Shown here: positions 22,601 through 34,400 of the stretch, in pieces
Position numbering within the stretch: the stretch's first letter is position 1
Layout of the letters: each line of letters begins with the position of its first letter
Source: Odontesthes bonariensis
Taxonomy: Eukaryota > Chordata > Actinopteri > Atheriniformes > Atherinopsidae
Assembly: GCF_027942865.1 (NCBI RefSeq)
Contig: NC_134526.1
Location: forward strand, 5,576,284-5,640,283
DNA: 64,000 nt
Direction of reading: 5' to 3'
Notes under the pieces: generated by a model
Told to the model about the DNA's origin: nothing
The model's database searches: none
Seen by the model: the letters and a program-made list of their open reading frames with translations, nothing else
Made by a program: the position numbers and the translations under genes

Positions 22601-25600
22601 AGGGGATTATCATGTGTTGGTTTGAGGGCGGAAGCCCCCCAGGGGAGCGCCGTGTGTTCAAAGTGCAGCAGGACGAGTTAATGAGTTTCTGAGGGGAGAG
22701 ATTAACCAGTAACGCACACGGGGCGAGCTATTCGCTGCACGCAGCTGCTCCGTCTGTTCGGATCCACCCAGAGTCTCAGGTGTGTTCAGGTGGAGCCGGG
22801 CTGAACACAGTGACACGCAGCAGTAAAAACAAAACAAAGGCTACGTTCAGACAGCACACTGAAGTGACCCAAATCCGACCTGTATCTGATCTTTTCATGA
22901 CAGTCTGAACAGCACAGATCGGATTTTTCAAATCCGATCCAGGCCACTTGGATATCGGTCCTAATTCCGATACGTATCTGATGTTTTGCCATGCGACTGC
23001 AGTCTGAACGGCCAGGGCGCATTTATCCGACCTACGTGTCTGAAAAGCCGCTCACATCAGTCCCACCACTCCTGGCTACGACGACGCACCCAAACGTGTC
23101 TTTGGATAGACGATGCCACTGCCCTTACGCAGCACCAGAACAAAGCTCCTCTGGAAGCTGTTTCTGGAGGAGCTGCCTTGCTTCTGGAGGAGCTGCCTTG
23201 CTTCTGGAGGAGCTGCCTTGCTTCGGGCCTCCGGACGAACGCAGCAGGAAGCTGAACTGATCTGTTCTGGTTGCTGGGACTGAGCTTCTGCTGGTTCATC
23301 TTAGCCGTTTGTTCCAGTGAAAGTTGGACAACTTAAGTCCCGTAAACAAACCTTCCTTCCTCTGCCAGGTCAATATTTGCTTTTCCCAAATGACTTTGAG
23401 GTTCATTTAAAGATTTATGCTTCGTGAAGTACCAGAAATATATTCTAAATATTGGAAATATTGATCATTTAATACTTTAGCTTTAAATTTCAGGGCCCAG
23501 CAGAGCTTCACTTGCTGTTGTTCAGACTGATGAACTCAAGTCGTTTAAACTTCAGTTTTGTTCAATAGAAGACATAAAGATTCATTTTCAGGTATATTTG
23601 AGACAGAATTATTGGAATTACAGACCAATGTGAGAAGAAATACGGAGAATGTGCATGTAGAAAGGGAGAAATGAGTTTAAAAAGTGAGATGGAATTAGAA
23701 GAAGGTAAAAAACGCAGCACACAGACTGTTTGAATTCTGACAAACACTCATTAACGTGCTGTTAGTCATTGCAGCTGCGGGGGGTCTCCATGCATCATTT
23801 CATGTCCGGGCACATCTGACACCGGGTAAACGGCCCCTCACATGCAGCTCAGGAATGTCTTTGTTTCAGCGGAGACGGAACAGATTCAACACGAGCGTTT
23901 GCTCTGCAAACAAACCTCCACGAGCTCACAGGAAATTAGAACAACCTGCTCGATTAGTCTCTGCTCACAGCTTCTGTCCTCCCAAAGGTCAGAGGTCACA
24001 GGGAGGACATAACGTTTACTATGTGGTCCAGTCGGCATCCTGAGAATCCTCAGGGAGCTCGTGTTGGAGCTAGGGGTGTGCAAAATAATCGTCATGACGA
24101 TGCATCGCGATTCTAATTTTCGCGATCTACTGCATCGATTCTTGACGCCAAGTATCGATATTTCTTTTTTTTTTTAAATGCCTTTAATGATAGGACACAT
24201 GCAATTGATGCATTTTGTAAGGAATGTTTGCAATATTTTTTCTATTTTTTTATAGTTTTATAAATCCTATGCACTTTTTGTGATGAGTGTGTCCAGTAAT
24301 ATGTTTTAATGGCAATACCTCCAAAAGTTGTTTCAATAAATACAGTTATTAATTGATTTGCTTTGGTTTATGTGTCAATTGAAGACACTATCCAGATCAT
24401 TCACAGCCAGTCAGCCACTGGTAATGGCTGTATTTTTTTTTAAAGGAGAACTGCGGTATTTTCAACATTAAGCCTCTTTTCTGAGTCGTCTGCAATGTTT
24501 TAGAACCCCCCTCACCGCTTTTTTGATGTTTACTGCTGTCTCCGGTATTTTCCTAATTTTGCTTCATCTCAACCTGCTTCAGAATGGCAAGCATGGTGCA
24601 TGTCCAAAAAGGTCCTTAAAAGCACCATAAATGTCCGTTTTCAAAATCATCAACTCACCGGAGTGGTTACTGGTGTGCACTGGTAATCCATATCAAATTT
24701 CGTGGCGAAAAGTTGCTTCTGTCGTGTTTTATTTGGCAGCTCGTTCATGCTCGCACTATTTTCTTAGCGGTGGCGGAGTAATATCAACGAACATCCAGTA
24801 CAAAATGTCAAATAAAACATGACAGAAGCAACTTTTCGCCACGAAATTTGATATGGATTACCAGTGCACACCAGTAACCACTCCGGTGAGTTGATTATTT
24901 TGAAAACGGACGTTTATGGAGCTTTTACGGACCTTTTTGTACATGCACCATGCTTGCCATTCTGAAGCAGGTTGAGAAGAATCAAAATTAGACAAACACC
25001 GGAGACAGCAGTAAACATAAAAAAAGCGGTGAGGGGGGTTCTAAAACATTGCAGACGACTCAGAAATGTTGAAAATACCGCAGTTCTCCTTTTAAGTATG
25101 TTCAGTGAAAATATCGCAATGCATTGCAATAATTCAAGTATCGTGATAGTATCGCATCGTGGCATGTGAATCGTGATTCGAATCGACTTCTTTGCAAATA
25201 CCCACCCCCAGTTGGAGCTGAGGATGGGTTTGAAATCTGTTGTCTTTGCAGGCGATGAAGCTCATCCAGGAGCTTCACGAGCAGGGCGACCATCTGAAGG
25301 AGCAGCTCCAGGAGCTCCGCCAGCACAAAGGAGCCGCAACCAAGGTCACGGACGGGCAGGGCCGGAGAACCGTTGGTCTTTCCAACCAGGTAATAAAAGC
25401 TCAGCGATCAGAAAGATCATCTCAGACTGAACAGAAGTCATGGCAACCATCAGCAGATGGTTCAGAGCTGCAGAGAGAGAGCTTTAAACATTTAAAAACA
25501 CAGTTTACTGCTAGCCTGGGAATTCCCATGCTGCTTTGCACGCGATTTCATTCACACTGCAAAGGCACCCTGGAAACCACCGCTCTTATTTTTGCCTGAG

Positions 25601-28600
25601 TTAGGGAACCAATCACAGAACGGGGGGGGGGGGGGGGGCAGCAAGACGATGACGACGTCTATGCGCGACACCGAAGCTTGTAGAGTGTTAATCCAACATG
25701 GCAGCGGACACAACGTTACCGTTCGATGCAGCCTTAGAAAGTGTTTTAAGTAGTTTAGAGCGCAAGTTTACTTTTAAAAAAGAGCAACGTTTGGCGTTGA
25801 GAGATTTCATTGCCAAGAAGGATGTATTTCCTCGTCGAATTTCTGTCGCTCTACATACGTCATCTGATATAAGTGATACAATTGGCTATGAATCGCGCGC
25901 AAAGCAGCATGGGAAGAACCAGACGCCATTTGATAGACATTCGTAGCGCCCAATAAACGGCTCTAGGCATTCATAAACCGCGCCTCAAATACGAGAAAAT
26001 GCACACTTAGTTCCCAGACCACCATCTCATCCAGATGTGGACGCGTCAGCCAGGCTAGTTTACTGCCAGAGTCTGATCTGAAGTTAGGAAGAAAATGAAA
26101 TGAACTCCGGTACAACACGCAGAAGCAGCTGATGTGTGTTGGTCTGTCAGCTGACAGACTTGGTTTTACAGATTGTGATCTGCTCACAGTGAACAACAAC
26201 AACAACAAACATTTTCTCCTAACCAAAGAGACTTCTGTTCATGTTCTGAAAGGTCGGGAAAGGTCGTGGAGTTGGTCGGTCCTCGAAAAGCTCTGTGACA
26301 GCTCAGGGCCCTCAGGTGGAGGAGGGCCTTCAGGTGCAGGGCTCTCAGCAGGTGGAGGGCCCTCAGCAGGTGGATGGCCCTCAGCAGGTGGATGGCCTCC
26401 AGGTGCAGGGCCCTCAGGAGGAGGAGGGCTCTCAGGAAGAGGAGGGCTCTCAGGAAGAGGAGGGCCTTCAGATGGAGGAGACGCTGAGTGTGGTGGAGCA
26501 GTGCTGCCACCGTGTGGACACCCTGGAGGAAGCCGTGGTGAGTCTGTAGGAGGTTCCTCTCTCTCTCTGGAGGACATTTCTTCTTTATTCCAACTTGTGT
26601 GGGTTTGAATCCAACTTTCCCCTTAAAGAAACTCTCCTCCATCTTTAGTTGTTGTGGTAGATGCATAAAAAGAATGAATCCATCACAGCTGGCAGTAAAA
26701 TATTCAGTAAAAGCTTTTGACATTGGTTTCATACTGGGACAGACGGAGATAAATGCTCAGGTCTGTGGAGTTTCTCCTCTGAACTTTAGATCTGACTGAA
26801 GCCAAACTGGTTGAGCTGCCCTCTCTGCTCTCTGGTGTCACATCTGTGCTGCATGTTTCTGTGTGACTCCTTGTTGTGACAGAGTTCTCTGAGGGACGCC
26901 TTTCAGAGGTACCCAGACCCAGGCCAGGAGAGTCAGTGCGTCACCTGGGAAACCCTGCAGTCGGCCCTGCTGAGCGAGAGGGAGAACCTGCAGAAGGTAA
27001 GAAGCTGATCCTGTCGTCTGAAAGAGAAGTCAGCTGCTGACACGCCTGTAATGTATGAGATACTCTGGATCAAACAAACAGAACTATCGTAGTTACATCA
27101 GTATTCCCACATTTTTTAATTCTCCCTGCTTCTTCTGCTGCGTTCTGATGGCGTCCGGCCTCTTTATCTCCAGGTGTTTAAGTCCTAACATTTCAGCAGC
27201 TGTATTTCAGTGAACTCAGTTTGACTGTAGCTTCAGCTTCAGTTCCCAATCTGACCAACACAGCTGCACTGTGGGAGCTTTGGGTTCTATCCAGATGCAA
27301 AAGAAGAGCACGATAACTTATAGCAAGAAAGGAAAGAAACCTTTAAATATCACTTTCAATCTTTATAAGGTCTGTATTGAACTATTCCAGGGTTAACTGC
27401 ACCATATAGACACCGTTTGATGGGGTTTGTATGACAGTTGATCATTGATTAAAACTGAATGATCACGACTAAAAGCACAGACGCATGCAAGAAACACAAC
27501 AAATGAAGGCTTTACATCCAAACTCTTCCAGAAGTTTTGATTCAGGAGCAAATCCTCCGTGTGACCTCAGTAGAGCTGCACCAACAGCTGCAGAGCAGTG
27601 GAGATGATGCATGGACAGAGGTGGGTAGAGCAGCCAAAAAATGGACTCAAGTAGAAGTACTGTTACTTCAGAATAATATGACTCAAGTAAAAGTAAAAAG
27701 TAGTCATCCAAGTAATTACTTGAGTATGAGTAAAAAAGTGCTTGGTGAAAAAACTACTCAAGTACTGAGTAACTGTTGAGTAACGTCTGATTTATTTGTT
27801 AACACAAGCATTCAATCAGACAGACAAAAATACTAAATAATCATCTTTAGGCAAATTAGAGTTCATCCAATTGATAAAATAAATTAAAATGAATTAATTA
27901 ATTACAAAATAGCTTAAATTAAAATAATCCAGGTAAATTCAAGTACTTCAATAAAAAATAAAAGAGACTTAGGAAATGTTTAAAACATATGTAACCCATA
28001 TGGAACCTAAAAAACAAACATTCACCTATCCATGGGGGAAAAAACGAGTTTAGGAAACTTAGCGCTACATGTTTCCTCAAGTTAGATGTTGAGTTTCTGC
28101 TGAAATGTGCGTTTGTTTTGGTTGACACAGAAGACACATAATGTAGCTGCTGTTTCTCACTCTTTGTAAGGTAAACATGCTTTCAGTATGAGGCCTCGTC
28201 TGCGTCTTCATTTCCCACCGTTGGTTCTGACATTTTTCATCTGTTTCTTTGTTTGTTTGCTACGACTGCTAATGCTAAAGCTAACCCGTCCCGCCGCTGA
28301 GATCGAGTATGGTCACGTGACCAGACTGCACGGCTGCGTCTGATTGGTGGAACACAGTCAGGTGGTAGAGCCTTTGGCGGAAGTCTCTCTCTCTGTCAGA
28401 ATAAAACATTAAAATGAGGCGTACGCGGGGGGATAAAAATAATGAGGCGTAGAATACCAAAGAGGTAAGAAGAAAAGTAACCAGCTCATTGTAGCCTAAT
28501 GTAGCGGAGTAAGAGGACAGTTTCTGCTGCACACATCTACTCAAGTAAAAGTAAAAAGTATAGAGATTTAAAACTACTCCTAGAAGTATAATGCTTTCAA

Positions 28601-31370
28601 AAACTTACTGGAGTAAATGTAACTGGTTACTACCCACCTCTGTGCATGTGTCCGGCTCACGCTCATCATTATGTGGCTGAACAGTCCAGCTGCTGGTGAA
28701 TTCTGCCTCCCTGTGAAAGAAATCGCTGACATCACAGGACCAAAAAGCTGCATCGTTGTGAACACCTGGCTGCCACGAAGCAGCTACCTCTGCTTAGGGG
28801 CACTTTACACGGAAACGAAAACGGGTTAAAAACGCAAAACCTTTTTGCGGATGCACTATATCGTTTAGATGGTAACGGCGTTTTGGGGGCATGAAAACGC
28901 AAAAAAGTGAAACCGCCCTCCAGAGTGGAATTATTGAAAACACTCCACTGTCGCGCCACCGTGTAAAGGATGAAAAACGCAAAACTGCGTTTCTCGTCAC
29001 ATAAAAATTACGTGAAGGGCATAATAAAGCGCCAGGAAACCGTGGGAAACACATCAGTAGGCTATCAACATGTCCGTCCCTGCGGACTTTCAACTCGCCT
29101 TAGGCGCGGTAATTGACGTTCAAGAGTCATTTCATCAGATAACAGCAATGATGAGCGAGAGTAGTAAAGAACAGACCAAAAATATGAACTACGTTCTCGA
29201 AATTCTTCGAGTTCATAGAGAGAGCAGGCGACCTGGACAGCTGTGGGTGAGACCTGGGAGGACTTCATGAATGGAGTGGTAGACGACCAAGCATTGATAA
29301 ATATGAAACGTCACACACTTTAGCGTTTCCGTATGCACGCACATTTTCACCTTAAAACGCTCGTCTAAATGCAGATTTAAAAGACTTTTGCGTTTTGGTT
29401 TCAGATCGTTTCCGTGTAAAGGTAGCCTTAGAAACCAAAGAGTCCTGAGAGGAACCCACTCAGTCATTCTTATCTCAGGCGTCTGACTGTGTGGAAGACC
29501 TACAGACGTCTCCGTTTCCACTCTGTCTGAACGCACTGACCTCATCTCTGAGCTCGTCTCTGCTGTTTCCACAGGAGCTTGCAAACTCGGGAGTTTTGGA
29601 TCGAGCCCTGTTGACCAATCCCCCGCACTCGCCTCCCGCCGGACCTCCTCACATCCCGTCCTCCTCTTCACTGCTTCCTGCCGAGCCCTCCTCCACACCA
29701 GAAGCTCCACGTTCGGCACGCTACCCAGAGACACTGGAGGCTCGAATGTCAGCGCTGGAGGAGAACATGGTGGACCAGACTCAGCTGGCTCAGCTCAGAG
29801 AGCTCGTCACCAGCAAAGGTAACATAACATCATCTGACCCTTAAGAAACTGTTGGTTTATACCAACGTTGCGCATCAGATTCAAAGAAAAGGTAACATGA
29901 CATCATCTGACCCTTAAGAAACTGTTGGTTTATACCAACGTTACGCATCAGATTCAAAGAAAAGGTAACATGACATCATCTGACCCTTAAGAAACTGTTG
30001 GTTTATACCAACGTTACGCATCAGATTACTTACGTTACTCGTTACTCGATAAAAGTAATTAGAGTACTCTAACCCGTTACGTTACTCACACGGTGTGATC
30101 TGCCATCAGGGACAGAAAATGATCATCTCATTGAACATTCAGGCTCCCAGGATGGCTTCAACGACCTGAAGGAGCAGCTGAGCCAGCAGAGAGCTCTGAT
30201 GGAGAGCCTAATGAGTGACCGGGAGAAGGTGAGTAAAGCAAACACCACCACCTTCCCTTTGTTCCGCCTCCGGCTCTGACGGCCTGACCTGTCTGTCCAA
30301 AGCTGGACAACTTGGAGGAAACGCTCAAGGAGCTCATGAGCCCCGACAGAGAGGTCCCCTCAGAGGCAGCAGGTGTGGAGGCAGGCAGCAAAGCACTGAA
30401 TGAGCTCAGGCAGCAGGTGTCCTACCTCAGGTAAAGAGGCCTTCAGGGAGGCCTTCAGGGAGGGCCGGCATCTGTAGTGTTTATGGAAATATGCAGCAGA
30501 GGGAAGTTAGGGGAACTGGTGGATGTTTTTAGCTTTAGAAACAAAGTGATTCTGCTGCACTGTGAGAGTTGAAACTTTAGTCAGATGAGTGTTTACATCA
30601 GTTTGGTGGCCGCTCTGAGCTCTCATGTCGGTACATTCATATCCAGGAAGTCTGTGCATAAGCTGGAGGAAGAAGTGAAGCATCTGAGGGCCAAACAGGC
30701 TCAGTGTGAGGAGAGAGATGCAGACCGACACCTGCAGGATCAGGTCAGGAGGGAGTCCACTTCCATTCACTCACTCACTGTGTTCACTTATGTTATGCTA
30801 GCATGTTAGCATGGATAAGATGGATCCTTCTGATCTGCGTCCTTCAGCTGGACGACCTCAGGCACATGTTGGAGGACATGATGCTGTCCCTGACCTCCCA
30901 GCTGCTGCAGGATGAGGGCGAGCAGGATGAGGGCGAAGGCCAGAGCGCCGGTCAGAGCGCCGGTCAGAGCGCCGGCCAGAGCTCCGGTCAGGGCGCTGGT
31001 CAGGGCGCCGGTCAGAGCGCCGGTCAGGGCGCCGGTCAGAGCGCCGGCCAGAGCGCCGGCCAGAGCTCCGGTCAGGGCGCCGGTCAGGGCGCTCGGAGGT
31101 CAGCGTTCACCAGCAGGACGGTGAGCGTGGGCAGGAAGCTCAGCCACCTGTTCCAGCACTACGAGCAGCTGCAGGACACGGTGAACGGCCTGATCCAGCA
31201 GCAGAGAGGAGGCAGAGCAGGGCCCCCGGAGGACCAAGACCCCGGCAGAGTCAGTGCAGCACCAGCTAAACATGTCTGTGGGTCTGTTTCAGGCTGGCTT
31301 TAGCTTGCTGTGGGGGCATTTAGCGTAGCTTCTGCCACGGCCTGGTGAAGTGTGTGAGTGGTGAAACCTG

Positions 31371-31430
<60 letters not shown>

Positions 31431-34400
31431 AGAACGGCGAGCTGGTCAACGACGTGCAGAGGGCCATCCTGCAGCTGCAGGCGGACTGCGAGAAGCTGCA
31501 GGCGGACTGCGAGAAGCTGCAGGAGACCACCAGGGGCCTGCATGAGGACGGCAGGCGGAAGCAGGGACACATCCAGGTGAGCAGCTGGTGCACCAGCAGA
31601 TCACCTGCTTCACACGGGAAACCAGAGGCCTTCAAAGGGCCACGGCATCCTGATGTAACCATCAGCAGGAGACTGAATGATTCCTGCAGCACATTTAAAA
31701 ACACATCAGGAAACACCATCACAACACTTTAAATGTAAAAAGCAGAGGAGAAACAGGATTTTAAAGGGTTAAAACTAGGGCTGGACGCGTTAACTCGTTA
31801 TTATCGCATTAACTTGTTAATTATTTAACGCTGATAAATATTTTATGGCGCATTAACGCAGGTTTTATTATTGTAAAAGTCCGTTGAATGCATCACATTC
31901 ACACAGTTACAGCAAACACCACGAAGCATGGAGTAATAAAATAAAGATAAACTAGCAGGTAACATCACCGCTACAGGTGTAAAGCTAACGGAGCTAACCG
32001 GCGCTACTTCCTGTTTTACTCGTTTCAACATAAAAGCACGTATTTCAAAATAAATTTAAAAAAAAACTCCTGCTTTTACAGCCAAGTTGAATTGTCTTCT
32101 CAGCGTAGTAGTTCCAGTCTAAAATATCACTTAAAGGCAAAACACACAACTGATAGCAGCAAGTCATTCAAGGAAACAGACAGTGGAGCGAGGCTTCTAC
32201 ATAAAAACTACAGAAAGATGCTGATGTTAAAAGTGTGTTTGCACAACAAATGTTATGGCACTTTCATTCATATGGCAGCACATTTAAAATAAAATAAATG
32301 CTAAAAGCTATACACTACTTTTGGATTCATTTTTGGATTCTGCGTACAAATGCGATTAATCAGGGAAATCATGTGATTAATTAGATTAAACATTTTAATC
32401 GTTGCCCAGCCCTAGTTAAAACCAAGGTCAAAGCCTGAGATTTAAATGGTTGAGGTGAGGAGCATGAGCGACTTCCTCCAAGTGGTTAAAGAAAGAAAAG
32501 CTTTCACCTTTAATATTAAATCCAACAAAAACCTCCTGCTTTCTGTGTTCTAACCGAACGGATCTGGTTCCTGCAGGAGCTGTACAAAACCACGGAGCAG
32601 CTGGAGGTGAAGAAGGCCGATAAGCAGATGGTGGAGAGCGAGATCGTGAGTGTTAGACAGAAACTCTCCAGTGAAAAGGAGGAGACTCGTATACTGGAGT
32701 GGAAACGCAGGCTGCTGTACATGTCTGCTTTATGTGCTTAATGTTTGTTTTTAAAGCTCTTAACGGCCTCGCCCCATTGTATTTATCTGAGCTTTTAACA
32801 GTCCTGGTAGAGCTCTGAGGTCAACAGATCAGTTTCTGCTGGAAGTGCCCAGGTCAGAATACAAACCCTGGGGTGAGCGAGCCTTTTCCCAAAGCTGCCC
32901 CCAGGCTCTGGAATAAGCCCCCCGTCCAGCTGCGTCTTATTTCTGACCTGGGCCTCTTCACATCCAGGCTAAAAACCTGCTTATTTAGGACAGCTTTAAT
33001 ACCCAGTAGTATGATGACATTTTTATCTTATTTTATCTTATTTGATTTTATTGCTTTCACTGTTCTTTTATTGTTTTTATTTGTTTTTACTTCTTCTTCT
33101 CTTTATTTATTACCTGCTGTAAAGCACTTTGGTACACTGTAAGGATTGTCTGTAAAGGGCTGTAGAAATAAAGTACATTTACATTACATTACAACACTGC
33201 AGTGTTATAGAGAGGGATAACATGTAGAAATGTGTTAAACAGCTCGGTAACTTAAAGGAAAAGGACTGAAAGAGCAGCAGCAGGGAAATGTTTTGATTCC
33301 ATATTTCAGCCTGAAGGCTCTGAAACTCACCTTAAAGTTTCAGGATCATCAGGAAAGAGAGAAACACATTTTATTCTGTAAACTTTGAACCAGAGAACAC
33401 TTTCTGCATTAAAGTAACCCAGAGCTGCAGCTGCAGGATCACCTCACATCTTCCATGTGCTGAACCTGAGCAGCTCTGAGAGGCTGTGTTCATCTGAAAC
33501 CTTTTCTGTGGTGATGAAATGTTTCTCAGTGTCTGAGGAAGCAGCTGAGCTGCAGAGTAAAGTCTGTTTGCTGTCTCACCTCCAGCTGACCTGCGCTTGT
33601 TGCCCACAGAAAGCAGATAAATCAGCCCTGGAGAGCAAAGTCAGCCGCCTGCAATTCGACTCGGCCACAGAGCAGCTGAACGCCATGTTCCACGAGCTGC
33701 TGAACAAAGTGACGGGCCAGGAGCAGGACTGGCACAAAGTCATCGACAGGCTGTCCACTGAGATGGAGTGTAAGGTAGGTGGAGTGTAAGGTAGGTGGAG
33801 TGTAAGGTAGGTGGAGTGTAAGGTAGATGGAGTGTAAGGTAGGTGGAGTGTAAGGTAGGTGGAGTGTAAGGTAGATGGAGTGTAAGGTAGATGGAGTGTA
33901 AGGTAGGTGGAGTGTAAGGTAGGTGGAGTGTAAGGTAGATGGAGTGTAAGGTAGGTGGAGTGTAAGGTAGATGGAGTGTAAGGTAGGTGGAGTGTAAGGT
34001 AGGTGGAGTGTAAGGTAGATGGAGTGTAAGGTAGATGGAGTGTAAGGTAGGTGGAGTGTAAGGTAGGTGGAGTGTAAGGTAGGTGGAGTGTAAGGTAGAT
34101 GGAGTGTAAGGTAGGTGGAGTGTAAGGTAGGTGGAGTGGAGTGTAAGGTAGATGGAGTGTAAGGTAGGTGGAGTGTAAGGTAGGTGGAGTGTAAGGTAGG
34201 TGGAGTGCAAGGTAGATGGAGTGTAAGGTAGGTGGAGTGTAAGGTAGATGGAGTGTAAGGTAGGTGGAGTGCAAGGTAGATGGAGTGTAAGGTAGGTGGA
34301 GTGGAGTGTAAGGTAGATGGAGTGGAGTGTAAGGTAGGTGGAGTGGAGTGTAAGGTAGATGGAGTGTAAGGTAGGTGGAGTGGAGTGTAAGGTAGATGGA

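Noticed and set aside
31289..31580. Cysteine/valine frames over the TG run
   Set aside because: Translation of a dinucleotide repeat; the real feature is the exon 10 acceptor beside it.
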